Shown here: in pieces, positions 7,523 through 15,725 of the stretch
Position numbering within the stretch: the first letter of the stretch is position 1
Layout: each line of letters begins with the position of its first letter
Assembly: GCA_900544615.1 (NCBI GenBank)
Contig: UQVS01000012.1
Coordinates: 1 to 64,000, forward strand
Origin: an uncultured Oscillibacter sp.
GTDB lineage: Bacteria; Bacillota; Clostridia; Oscillospirales; Oscillospiraceae
Direction of reading: 5' to 3'
DNA length: 64,000 nucleotides
The notes under the pieces: generated by a model
Database searches by the model: none
The model's input: only the letters and a program-made list of their open reading frames with translations
Told to the model about the DNA's origin: nothing
Translations under genes and position numbers: made by a program

Positions 7523-9244
7523 ATGATTCAGAAAAGCCATGATGATCGGATGCTGTGGGCGCAGTTTGATGCGCTGGAAATGGGCAGCGGCTGGGAGGAT
7601 ACGGATATCCTGAAGCCCCAGATCATGATCGAAAGCGTGTATGGTGACTCCCATCCCGGCAGCACCCACCTCAACCAGATGGTGGAGCAGGCGGTGTACG
7701 GCGTCTATCAGACCGGCGGCAAGCCCGCCAAGTATTATGCCACGGATATCTGCGACGGCTGCGCGCAGGGTCACGACGGCATGAACGTTGTTCTGGCTTC
7801 CCGCGAAGCCATTGCCAACATGGTGGAAGTCCACGCGTCTGCCGTGCCCTGGGACGGCATGATCCTCGCTTCCAGCTGCGATAAGTCCATCCCCGCACAC
7901 CTGAAGGCTGCCGCCCGTATGGACATCCCCACGATCTTCATGCCCGGCGGTTCCATGCGTCCCGGTCCCAATATGACCACCTCTCTGGTTGCCGGCGATA
8001 TCTCCCTGCGTCAGAAGCGCAAGGACGCCATCACCGAGCAGGAAGTGCGGGACTATAAGCTCACCGGCTGCCCCTCTGTGGGCGCCTGCACCTTCCTTGG
8101 CACCGCTTCCACCATGCAGTGCATGGCAGAGGCTCTGGGCATGACGCTGCCCGGCGCTGCACTGGTGCCTGCTACCATGCGGGACATTTTGCAGTATGCC
8201 CGCTATGCCGGCCGGAAGATCATGGAGCTGGTGGAGAAGAACATCACGGCCTCCCAGATCATGACGCCTGCGGCTTTCCGCAACGCCATCATCGTTCACA
8301 GCGCCATCGGCGGTTCCACCAACGCCACCATTCATCTGCCCTCCATCGCCAGAGAGCTGGGGTATGATCTCCCCATTGAGCTGTTTGACGAGATCAACCA
8401 TCAGGTGCCGCATCTGGGCAACATCAATCCCTCCGGCACGCAGCTGACGGAATCCTTCTGGTTCGCCGGCGGCATTCCCATGGTGCAGTGGATGCTGCGG
8501 GATATGCTGGATCTGGACGTGATGACCGTCACCGGCAAGACGCTGGGTGAAAATCTGGAGGATCTGCATAAGGACAACTGGTTCGAGCGCAATCTGGGCT
8601 ACCTGCACAACTATGGCCTGGAGCGCGATCAGGTGATCTTCCCCGTGGAAAAGGCTCCCGAAAAAGGCTCTGTGGCGATCCTGAAGGGCAATATTGCCCC
8701 CGAAGGCAGCGTGCTGAAGTATTCCGCCTGCGCCATGAATCAGCGCGAGGTCGTCAATGCCAAGGCCCGCGTGTTCAACCACGAGGAGGATGCCCACGAT
8801 GCCGTGGTCAACAATGAGATCAATCCCGGCGAGATCATCATTATCCGCTATGAAGGCCCCCGCGGCTGCGGTATGCCTGAGATGCTGATGACCACCGAGG
8901 CCATTGTCTGCGACGAGCGGATCAACGGCTCTGTGGCGCTCATCACGGACGGCCGTTTTTCCGGTGCGACCCGCGGCGCGGCCATTGGCCACGTCAGCCC
9001 CGAAGCTGCCGCAGGCGGCCCCATCGCCTTCATCGAGGACGGCGACCTGATCTCCTACAGCGTTGAGAACCGGACGATCAACCTCACCGGCATCCATGGC
9101 GTTCCCTGCTCCGTTGAGGAGGCGAGCAAGGTGCTGGCCGAGCGTGCCAAGGCCGGTATCTTGCCCCGCGAGCCGCGAAAGGGCTTCTACAAGCTCTACA
9201 CCGACCACGCCCTGTCCGCTATGAAGGGCGCCGGTTTGGAATAA
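7523..9244 (+). CDS. IlvD/Edd-family sugar-acid dehydratase
   Basis: A 573-residue iron-sulfur dehydratase of the IlvD/Edd family. Cluster ligands are visible in CDGCAQGHDGM (about residue 80), SSCDKSIPAHLKAA (about 118) and TGCPSVGACTF (about 182), with the C-terminal PRGCGMPEM loop. The family includes dihydroxy-acid dehydratase, phosphogluconate dehydratase and aldonate dehydratases that yield 2-keto-3-deoxy acids. Position between a GntP permease and an HpcH/HpaI aldolase, with no branched-chain amino acid genes near, favours an aldonate substrate over the biosynthetic IlvD role (inference). The ribosome site is GGAGG before the ATG. Confidence 0.88.
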   Translation: MIQKSHDDRMLWAQFDALEMGSGWEDTDILKPQIMIESVYGDSHPGSTHLNQMVEQAVYGVYQTGGKPAKYYATDICDGCAQGHDGMNVVLASREAIANMVEVHASAVPWDGMILASSCDKSIPAHLKAAARMDIPTIFMPGGSMRPGPNMTTSLVAGDISLRQKRKDAITEQEVRDYKLTGCPSVGACTFLGTASTMQCMAEALGMTLPGAALVPATMRDILQYARYAGRKIMELVEKNITASQIMTPAAFRNAIIVHSAIGGSTNATIHLPSIARELGYDLPIELFDEINHQVPHLGNINPSGTQLTESFWFAGGIPMVQWMLRDMLDLDVMTVTGKTLGENLEDLHKDNWFERNLGYLHNYGLERDQVIFPVEKAPEKGSVAILKGNIAPEGSVLKYSACAMNQREVVNAKARVFNHEEDAHDAVVNNEINPGEIIIIRYEGPRGCGMPEMLMTTEAIVCDERINGSVALITDGRFSGATRGAAIGHVSPEAAAGGPIAFIEDGDLISYSVENRTINLTGIHGVPCSVEEASKVLAERAKAGILPREPRKGFYKLYTDHALSAMKGAGLE

Positions 9245-9373
9245 GGCAGGCTGCGGCTTTGAACCCGGATACGGTTCTTTCTACTGCCGCAGGCAAAAAG
9301 TCTGTACAACCGACGCATGATCGTGTATAATAATATTCTATTCTTTTTGATCGTTTAATAGGAGTGATTTATT

Positions 9374-10153
9374 ATGAATATGCCGACAATGGAAAGCGTC
9401 AGCCGTTTTAAGGCAGCTATGGATTCTGACCGGGGCGCGTTAGGCCCCTTCATGATCTGCACGGATCCCGCCATGGTGGAAGCCGCCGGCCGCGCAGGCT
9501 ATGACTTCGTGCTGCTGGATATGGAACACGGCACCACCACCTTCCAGACCCTGCCCAACCTGATCCGCGCCGCCAATGTGAGCGGTGTCTGCCCGGTCGT
9601 CCGTGTCCCCAGAGGGACGGACATCTGGATCGATCAGGCACTGGACGTGGGCGCAGGCGCCGTCATGATCCCTCAGATTGACACCGCCGAGCAGGCACGG
9701 GCGGCCGTGTCCGCCGCCAAGTTCTCCCCTGTGGGAACCCGCGGTACCTGCCGCTTTGTCCGTTCCGCCGGTTTCGGTGATGTTCCCGGCAGCGAATACT
9801 TCTCCAAGGCGCAGGATACCGCTGTGATCCTGCAGGCCGAGGGCAAGAAGGCCATTGAGAATCTGGACGAGATTCTGGACGTTCCCGGCATCGACGTTGT
9901 GTTTGTCGGCCCCTATGATCTGTCCAGCTCTCTGGGCCATGTGGGCGAGATCGACCACCCGGAAGTGGTTGCCGCCATCAAGGAGATCATTGCCAAGGCC
10001 AGCGCCAAGGGCGTAAAGATCGGCTGCTTTGCCGATACCGTGGAAGGCGGCAAGAAGTGGCGTGATCTGGGTGTGAAGTTCATCGGCTACGGCTGCGATA
10101 CCTACATCTTCATGCAGGCTGCCAAGGCGGATGTCGCCGCGTTTGCGAAGTAA
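9374..10153 (+). CDS. HpcH/HpaI-family 2-keto-3-deoxy acid aldolase
   Basis: A 259-residue class II (metal-dependent) pyruvate aldolase of the HpcH/HpaI family. Visible motifs are LLDMEHGTT (catalytic His region), VVRVPRG with the pyruvate-binding Arg, GAGAVMIPQI, and VFVGPYDLSSSLG with a metal-site Asp. Such enzymes cleave 2-keto-3-deoxy sugar acids to pyruvate plus an aldehyde; RhmA and GarL are examples. It follows the dehydratase by 130 bp and completes an import-oxidise/reduce-dehydrate-cleave route. The start has TAGGAGTG before the ATG, and a strong terminator follows about 100 bp downstream. Confidence 0.9.
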   Translation: MNMPTMESVSRFKAAMDSDRGALGPFMICTDPAMVEAAGRAGYDFVLLDMEHGTTTFQTLPNLIRAANVSGVCPVVRVPRGTDIWIDQALDVGAGAVMIPQIDTAEQARAAVSAAKFSPVGTRGTCRFVRSAGFGDVPGSEYFSKAQDTAVILQAEGKKAIENLDEILDVPGIDVVFVGPYDLSSSLGHVGEIDHPEVVAAIKEIIAKASAKGVKIGCFADTVEGGKKWRDLGVKFIGYGCDTYIFMQAAKADVAAFAK

Positions 10154-10195
10154 TTCCACATTGTACGTATCATAGAGAAAGCCCCTGAAATCAAT

Positions 10196-10253
10196 GGTTC
10201 ATGTACATAGGTACACAATGTGACCTATGGGGCGGACCGGACGTTACAGGGCA
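10196..10253 (-). repeat. 58-bp dispersed repeat, copy 1
   Basis: This stretch is the reverse complement of 26874-26931 with about five mismatches over 58 bases. Inside both copies is a near-palindrome (CATAGGT...ACCTATG). Neither copy lies in a gene; each is next to a terminator hairpin. It could be a REP-like or MITE-derived palindromic element. Confidence 0.7.
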
Positions 10254-10256
10254 AGC

Positions 10257-10296
10257 AAAAAATAAGTCGAGGGAAATTCCCTCGACTTATTTTTTC
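10257..10296. terminator. Bidirectional terminator after the sugar-acid cluster
   Basis: A nearly perfect inverted repeat of about 19 bp per arm, with an A-run on the left and a T-run on the right. It closes the sugar-acid operon on the plus strand and can also stop leftward reading from the transposase remnant region. Confidence 0.9.
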
Positions 10297-10659
10297 TTTG
10301 ATCCCAAGTTTATTTGAGCGTCACATTTCAATTGGATGCGCAGACTTGATATGGGATATAACATTAGATGAAAACTCAGCTCTCTGCCTTTTCATTGGCA
10401 GAGGGCCGTTTTTTGCTTAACAGTCATTGAGCATACAAGGACAGCAAGAATTAGGGCAACCCATTGGCACACCGTTTGTGATGGAAGAACCAAACATGGA
10501 TGCAGTAAGGTTTCCATCTGCCGGAGGGCGTTCAAACAGAAAAAGTGGAATGCAAATGGCCTACCCATCACCGTAACAACACTATGCCCGCTGGTTGGCG
10601 GGACTGTATACGGGGCGTTGAAAACGGTACACACAAAATCTGGACGGAGTTTCTTATAT

Positions 10660-10821
10660 AAAGAAAATCCACCTGATTCCAAGTGAACTCGTTCAGCTCC
10701 TTCTGGATCGAGCCCACTATCCATGCCAAACGGAGAATAATCCCCCCGGACTATCTGAGTATCGATCCAGGATGTGCCGCATTGCCGCTTCATCCAGCCG
10801 CTTGGTTGTGTCCGATACCAT
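10660..10821 (-). pseudogene. Decayed paralogue of the tandem dead recombinase
   Basis: From an ATG at 10821 the minus strand encodes KRLDEAAMRHILDRYSDSP, which matches KRPDEAAMQRILERYPYSP at the start of the gene at 17009. After a frameshift the match resumes in another frame (LAWIVGS-QKELNEFTWNQVDF against LAWLQGLSRKELNQLTWDQVDF). Even the bases before the start are shared (GCGCGGCGGGAGGT in both). Only about 50 codons survive and the rest has diverged or been deleted. It abuts the transposase remnant. This shows that the unusual family at 17009 was duplicated or inserted here and then decayed. Confidence 0.7.
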
Positions 10822-10874
10822 AAAAATACCTCCCGCCGCGCCAATGCGGAGAACGACGGGAGGTGGTGTTGCGG

Positions 10875-11262
10875 TCACATCTGCACCCATCGTCAGCTGT
10901 TCGCCCATCCTATCTTCCACTAACTGATTTCGGATGTACTCCTCTATTTTCTTCGCATTCTTTCCTACGGTGTCTACATAGTATCCCCGACACCAAAATT
11001 CGCGGTTTCTATACTTGTACTTCAGATTTGGGAATTGCTCGTAAATCATCAGTGAGCTTTTGCCTTTCAGGTATCCCACAAAGCTCGAAACCGCAATTTT
11101 GGGTGGGATCTCAAGAAGCATATGTATGTGATCTGGACACACCTCCGCTTCTATAATCGCCACCCTTTTCCATTCGCACAACTGCCGCAGGATTTTTCCT
11201 ATCTCTCTGCGTTTTTCGTCGAAGAATACTTTGCGCCGTTATTTCGGCGCAAATGCTGAAAT
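10875..11262 (-). pseudogene. tnpA: IS200/IS605-type transposase TnpA, broken
   Basis: The frame encodes most of an IS200-like Y1 HUH transposase: RRKVFFDEKRREIGKILRQL, PDHIHMLLEIPP with the His-X-His metal site, SVSSF-like helix then GYLKGKSSLMI, EFWCRGYYVDTVGKN with the catalytic Tyr, and EEYIRNQ. An in-frame TAA at 11239-11241 interrupts the N-terminal FAPKYRRK motif exactly where Tyr is expected (FAPK-stop-RRKVFF), and the first residues are not recognisable. The C-terminus runs into sequence homologous to the leader of the recombinase paralogue. No element ends were identified. It is inactive. Confidence 0.85.
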
Positions 11263-11385
11263 CGTGGCGGGAATATCTTGACTTTATGCGGATGATATGC
11301 TAAAATTTTTCCGATTTTTAGGTGGCTGTCTGCGGGTGGTCCGCCGGGAAATCCATTAGAATTTAACAGATCGGAGATACATATT

Positions 11386-11532
11386 ATGGAAAGAATCAAG
11401 ACTCTCGAGACTCGTAGCCTGTGCGACAGCGCCAAGAACGGCGGCTGCGGTGAGTGCCAGACCTCCTGCCAGTCTGCCTGCAAGACCAGCTGCGGCGTGG
11501 CAAACCAGAAGTGCGAGAACACCAACAAGTAA
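11386..11532 (+). CDS. scfA: SCIFF peptide (six-cysteines-in-forty-five family)
   Basis: A 48-residue ribosomal peptide with the conserved core GGCGECQTSCQSACKTSC. SCIFF peptides are converted by a dedicated SPASM radical SAM enzyme into thioether-bridged ranthipeptides, and are nearly universal in Clostridia, where a signalling role has been proposed. This copy has seven cysteines: the usual six plus one at residue 13 (SLCDSA) in the leader half. The ATG follows ATCGGAG at suitable spacing. A terminator-like hairpin separates it from its maturase 70 bp downstream, which would let the peptide be made in excess over the enzyme. Confidence 0.95.
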   Translation: MERIKTLETRSLCDSAKNGGCGECQTSCQSACKTSCGVANQKCENTNK

Positions 11533-11554
11533 TCAATCGCAATTTTCAAAAAGC

Positions 11555-11580
11555 TGCCGCCTGTTCAGGCGGCACTTTTT
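11555..11580 (+). terminator. Attenuating terminator between SCIFF peptide and maturase
   Basis: An 8-bp GC-rich stem (11555-11562 with 11567-11574) is followed by CTTTTTC. Partial read-through would give a high peptide-to-enzyme ratio, common for RiPP precursor genes. Confidence 0.7.
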
Positions 11581-11601
11581 CTGTATGAGGAGAACGGAAG
11601 A

Positions 11602-12990
11602 ATGGTACATCAGTATCAACTGAACGGCTACAACATCGTGCTGGACACCTGCTCCGGCGCCATTCATGTAGTGGATGAGGTAGCCTATGACATCATTGCG
11701 CTTTACCCGGATCACACGGCGGATGAGATCGTAACGGCGATGATGGAGAAATACGGCGCACGCGAGGATGTGACGGAGCAGGATCTGCGGGACTGCATTG
11801 ATGACGTGGAGGCGCTGAAGCAGGCCGGGAAGCTCTATACCCCCGACACCTTCGCGGACATGGCTGGCACGTTCAAGGAGCGCTCCGGCGATGTGGTGAA
11901 GGCGCTGTGCCTGCATGTGGCGCACACCTGCAACCTGAACTGTTCCTACTGCTTCGCCAGTCAGGGCAAGTATCACGGTGACCGCGCGCTGATGAGCTTT
12001 GAGGTTGGTAAGCAGGCGCTGGACTTCCTGATGGATCACTCCGGCAGCCGCACCAATCTGGAGGTGGACTTCTTCGGCGGTGAGCCGCTGATGAACTGGG
12101 ACGTGGTGAAGCAGTTGGTGGAGTATGCCCGCAGTGTGGAAAAGGAGCGGGGCAAAAATTTCCGCTTTACGCTGACCACAAACGGTATGCTCATCGATGA
12201 TGACGTGATCGACTTCGCCAACCGGGAAATGAGCAATGTGGTGCTGTCGCTGGATGGCCGCAAGGAAATCCATGACCGGCTGCGGGTGGATTATGCGGGC
12301 AACGGCAGCTACGAGCGCATCGTGCCCAAGTTCCAGAAACTGGTAAAGGCCAGAGGCAACAAGAACTATTATATGCGCGGCACCTTTACCCATGCCAATC
12401 CGGACTTTACGAAGGACCTGTTCCACATGGCGGATCTGGGCTTCACCGAGCTGAGCATGGAGCCGGTGGTGTGCGCGCCGGAGGATCCCGCCGCACTGAC
12501 GGCGGAGGATCTGGAGATCGTGAAGGACCAGTACGAACTGCTGGCCAAGGATATGCTGCGCCGGGAAAAGGAAGGCAAGCCCATCACCTTCTATCACTAT
12601 ATGCTGGATCTGACGGGCGGCCCCTGCATTTACAAGCGAATCTCCGGCTGCGGCTCCGGCACGGAGTATATGGCCGTGACCCCTTGGGGCGATCTGTATC
12701 CCTGCCATCAGTTCGTGGGCGAGGAAGCCTACAAGCTGGGCGACATCTGGAACGGCGTGACCAATACGGCCCTGCGGGAGGAATTCCGCTCCTGCAACGC
12801 CTACGCCCGGCCGGAGTGCAATGACTGCTGGGCGAGATTCTACTGCTCCGGCGGCTGCGCGGCCAACGCCTTCCACGCTACGGGTTCCATCCGCGGCGTT
12901 TACGAGGCGGGCTGCGAATTGTTCCGCAAGCGTATTGAATGTGCCATCATGATGAAGGTGGCGGAAGATTCTGCCAAGGCCGACAGCTGA
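11602..12990 (+). CDS. scfB: SCIFF radical SAM maturase
   Basis: A 462-residue radical SAM/SPASM peptide maturase. Residues 1-90 form the leader-recognition (RRE-like) region. The radical SAM motif CNLNCSYC lies at residues 110-117, with DFFGGEPL downstream for SAM binding. The C-terminal SPASM domain binds two auxiliary iron-sulfur clusters through cysteines in SGCGSG, LYPCHQF, CNDCWARFYCSGGC and the final GCELF. It installs sulfur-to-carbon crosslinks on the SCIFF peptide encoded just upstream. Its stop overlaps the start of the next gene (TGATG), so the two are translationally coupled. Confidence 0.95.
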   Translation: MVHQYQLNGYNIVLDTCSGAIHVVDEVAYDIIALYPDHTADEIVTAMMEKYGAREDVTEQDLRDCIDDVEALKQAGKLYTPDTFADMAGTFKERSGDVVKALCLHVAHTCNLNCSYCFASQGKYHGDRALMSFEVGKQALDFLMDHSGSRTNLEVDFFGGEPLMNWDVVKQLVEYARSVEKERGKNFRFTLTTNGMLIDDDVIDFANREMSNVVLSLDGRKEIHDRLRVDYAGNGSYERIVPKFQKLVKARGNKNYYMRGTFTHANPDFTKDLFHMADLGFTELSMEPVVCAPEDPAALTAEDLEIVKDQYELLAKDMLRREKEGKPITFYHYMLDLTGGPCIYKRISGCGSGTEYMAVTPWGDLYPCHQFVGEEAYKLGDIWNGVTNTALREEFRSCNAYARPECNDCWARFYCSGGCAANAFHATGSIRGVYEAGCELFRKRIECAIMMKVAEDSAKADS

Positions 12991-14315
12991 TGGAAACGCC
13001 TATTGCTGATTTTGTCCGGCGGTACGCAGATTCCGGGATGATCCGGGCGCATATGCCCGGCCACAAGGGAAAACCCCTTCTGGGCTGCGAGGCGCTGGAC
13101 ATCACCGAGATCCAAGGTGCGGACAGCCTGTATGAAGCGGAAGGCATCATCCGGCGCAGTGAGTCCTATGCCGGGGAGCTGTTCGGCTCTGGCCGGACGG
13201 TGTACTCCACGGAGGGGTCCAGCCAGTGCATCCGGGCGATGCTGTATCTGGCGCTGACCTGCGGAAACGGGTCCCGGACGGTGGTGGCGGCCCGAAACGT
13301 ACACCGGGCGTTTGTATATGCGGCGGCCCTGCTGGATTTTGAGATCGTCTGGCTGTGGCCGGAGCGCAGCACGTCTCTCTGCGGCTGCCCGGTATCGCCG
13401 GACACATTGGAGCGGACGCTGGCGGAGATGCCTGCACCGCCGGCGGCGGTCTATCTCACCAGCCCGGACTATCTGGGCGGCATGGCGGATATTTCCGCTC
13501 TGGCAGAGGTGTGCCGGAAACACGGTACGCTGCTGGCGGTGGACAACGCCCACGGCGCCTATCTGCAGTTTCTGGAACCCTCCTGTCACCCGCTGGATTT
13601 GGGCGCAGACCTGTGCTGCGATTCGGCGCACAAGACACTGCCGGTGCTGACCGGCGGCGCGTATCTGCACATCAGCCGTGCGGCTCCGGCATCTCTCCGG
13701 GAGAGTGCGAAAACAGCAATGGCCATGTTTGGCTCCACCAGTCCGTCCTACCTGACGCTGGCGTCGTTAGATCTGTGCAACCGCTATCTGGCGGATGGAT
13801 ATCAGAATCGCCTGCGGGAGATGTGCGGACGTCTGGAGAAAGCGCGGAAGGCGCTGACGGCTGCCGGTTGGCAGATAGAGCCATCGGACCCGCTGCGGCT
13901 GACCGTCCGGGCCCCAGCCGGGATGACCGGCGGGCAGTTGGCGAACCGTCTGCGGGAGAACGGCGTGGAATGTGAATACGCCGATCCGGACGTTCTGGTG
14001 CTGATGCTGACGCCGGAGAATCGTGCGGCGGATATCGAGCGGCTTGTGTATGCCATAGGAACAAATGATGCCGTTTATACGCCGCAGCCGTCGCTGCCGC
14101 TGGCCCATGGAGAGCGGGTATGTTCCGTGCGTGCGGCGCTGTTTGCCCCACGGGAAACCGTACCGGCGGCGCAGTCATTGGGCCGGGTCTGCGGCGCCCC
14201 TACCGTGGGGTGCCCGCCTGCGATCCCCATTGCGGTGTCCGGTGAGCGAATCGGCCCGGAAGCGCTGGAGTTGTTCCGGCGGTATGGCGTGGAGCAGGTG
14301 GAAATCCTGCGCTGA
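12990..14315 (+). CDS. PLP-dependent Orn/Lys/Arg decarboxylase-fold enzyme
   Basis: A 441-residue fold-type I PLP enzyme. The N-terminus has RAHMPGHKGKP, typical of the Orn/Lys/Arg decarboxylase superfamily. The PLP aspartate is in LLAVDNAHGAY (about residue 185) and the Schiff-base lysine in DSAHKTLP (Lys215). It is shorter than the 480-residue SpeA-type enzymes, mainly through a small C-terminal domain. The start overlaps the maturase stop by one base; a longer upstream frame lies inside the maturase gene and is rejected. Enzymes of this group commonly follow SCIFF genes or sit near tmk/holB in Clostridia. The substrate is unknown; arginine or lysine decarboxylation is possible. Confidence 0.85.
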   Translation: METPIADFVRRYADSGMIRAHMPGHKGKPLLGCEALDITEIQGADSLYEAEGIIRRSESYAGELFGSGRTVYSTEGSSQCIRAMLYLALTCGNGSRTVVAARNVHRAFVYAAALLDFEIVWLWPERSTSLCGCPVSPDTLERTLAEMPAPPAAVYLTSPDYLGGMADISALAEVCRKHGTLLAVDNAHGAYLQFLEPSCHPLDLGADLCCDSAHKTLPVLTGGAYLHISRAAPASLRESAKTAMAMFGSTSPSYLTLASLDLCNRYLADGYQNRLREMCGRLEKARKALTAAGWQIEPSDPLRLTVRAPAGMTGGQLANRLRENGVECEYADPDVLVLMLTPENRAADIERLVYAIGTNDAVYTPQPSLPLAHGERVCSVRAALFAPRETVPAAQSLGRVCGAPTVGCPPAIPIAVSGERIGPEALELFRRYGVEQVEILR

Positions 14316-14358
14316 AAACGGTTTTGAGAAAAGCAAGACCGGCAAATCTGAACACTGA

Positions 14359-14407
14359 CAAACCGTAGACCCGGCAAATGCTGCCGGGCCTGCGGTTTGT
14401 TTTTTTG
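14359..14407 (+). terminator. Terminator of the SCIFF operon
   Basis: A long stem (CAAACCG...CCCGGCA paired with TGCCGGG...CGGTTTG, 14359-14399) is followed by seven T residues. It closes the peptide-maturase-decarboxylase unit. Confidence 0.9.
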
Positions 14408-14660
14408 CTGTATGCATTCGGCGTGTGAACTGTGGGGGCTTCTGCCAGCGACGCGTTTTTGGGATGGCCTTCTGTCGATGAGGGAAAATAAGACGCCCGC
14501 TGTTATAGTATCATTGACGATCTGGACGCTTTTTCCGAAAAGCAAGGTCTGTTCGGAAGATGCAGATAACTCGGCTGAAAGGAGGGTAGCTCGAATGAAA
14601 ATCTTTTGTCTCAAGGGTGTGCCGCCTTAGCTTCGGCAGCAGTCCCCATAATCATTCCAA
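14408..14660. other. Gene-free debris upstream of the conjugative-element scars
   Basis: No intact gene is seen. A frame reading CYSIIDDLDAFSEKQGLFGR could be the tail of a lost gene. A GGAGGG ribosome site at about 14581 precedes an 11-codon frame (MKIFCLKGVPP). Both look like residues of the integrated element whose other pieces follow. Confidence 0.4.
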
Positions 14661-14675
14661 CGAAAGGAGGCAAAC

Positions 14676-14817
14676 GCCGCCATCTCCAACATCGAAGTGA
14701 CGGACGGCAACATCAAGTCTTTTGAGCGGACTGCCAGCAAATACGGTCTGGACTTTGCGCTCAAGAAGGACGTTTCCGTAGAACCGCCCAGCTATTGCGT
14801 TGCATGGTTTACGTCTG
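14676..14817 (+). pseudogene. PcfB-like conjugation protein remnant
   Basis: A frame reading AISNIEVTDGNIKSFERTAS followed by KYGLDFALKKD matches the front part of PcfB/DUF3801 proteins found in the transfer modules of clostridial conjugative elements. A ribosome site (AAAGGAGG) is still present just before it, but no start codon is in the right place and the match ends after about 45 residues, where the normal protein continues to 130 or more. It is a relic of an ICE cargo region. Confidence 0.6.
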
Positions 14818-14941
14818 TGAGAACACCGAGGATCAGCCCTGTACAATCAAGTGCAAAGTCTATCATTTCCTGTACGTCCGGATATAAAATAGGATGACGA
14901 TCTGTTAGGTTTTCGTTGCTCAATATACGCTGTTCATTGTT

Positions 14942-15412
14942 GTGGGCATAGAGCTTGTTCCGCTGCATTCGGATACCATGCGGCGGCGCGGAGAGGAACT
15001 GTCCAAGCTGTTCAAGCGGCTTTATGAGGACAATGTGCTGGGGCGGGTGACCGATGAGCAGTACCGGATGCTGGCGGGCGATTACACCGGCGAGCAGAAA
15101 GCGTTGGAGGAACAGATCCCCGAAAAGGAGGCCCGGCTGGAAAAGCTGAAAGCCGCCTCCGCCAACGTGAACACGTTCGTTGAGAAGGCGAAGCAGTACA
15201 CCGCCATCGACGAGCTGACGCCGGAGCTGCTGCGGCTGTTCATCCAGCGGATCGAGGTAGGCGAGCGGACGGAGAAATACTCCCGCAGCTCCCACCAGAG
15301 CATCCGCATCGTCTACCGCGACATCGGCACGGTGGACAGTGCGATGGAGCAGGGCGAGGCGCAGCCGCGCATTGCGCCGCCCCTGAGTGAGGTATTCGAG
15401 CTTCCCGCATAA
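14942..15412 (+). pseudogene. Large serine recombinase, C-terminal fragment
   Basis: About 150 residues match the C-terminal coiled-coil and DUF4368-type end of TnpX-like large serine recombinases: LSKLFKRLYEDNVLGRVTDEQ, a KALEEQIPEKEARLEKLK coil, then LRLFIQRIEVGERTEK and the SIRIVYRDIG strand. The N-terminal serine resolvase domain and zinc ribbon (about 350 residues) are missing. It lies 120 bp after the PcfB-like remnant, so one conjugative element probably accounts for both. It is inactive. Confidence 0.75.
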
Positions 15413-15439
15413 TAAAAAAGCAGAGAAAAAACGCAAGAA

Positions 15440-15461
15440 GCGGACAGCAAACGCTGTCCGC
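15440..15461 (+). terminator. Hairpin after the recombinase fragment
   Basis: A 9-bp perfect stem with a 4-nt loop just after the fragment stop; it is followed by C and T residues rather than a good T-run, so termination would be weak. From here to 15725 no gene is seen. Confidence 0.4.
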
Positions 15462-15725
15462 CCCCTTGCAAGACACGGTGTCAACTTGTGTCCCTACGAA
15501 CATTACCCGAACGATTTCAGGGGCTTTCGGCCTGATTGGGTGAGGCGGATTGCGGACGGTTTGCCTGCTGCCGGACAGAGGATCCCACAGCTGGGATCGG
15601 ATTTTCCTGCGGGGTTGCAAGATTGATTTTTCCTCATGCGTCTGATACGATGGGAAGCGCCGCGTGTCACTGAACGGCGTGCGTTTTGCGCCTTGTAACT
15701 GCCTTAATATGAAATAAAACGCGAT

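Noticed and set aside
7424..9208. Long minus-strand frame opposite the IlvD/Edd gene
   Set aside because: No recognisable domain and no ribosome site; the plus-strand gene has cluster-binding motifs.
11230..11253. Perfect 9-bp hairpin inside the transposase remnant
   Set aside because: It arises from the coding sequence of the FAPKYRRK motif and is not at an element end.
14397..14630. A 77-codon plus-strand frame in the debris region
   Set aside because: It starts in a terminator T-run and shows no homology or ribosome site.
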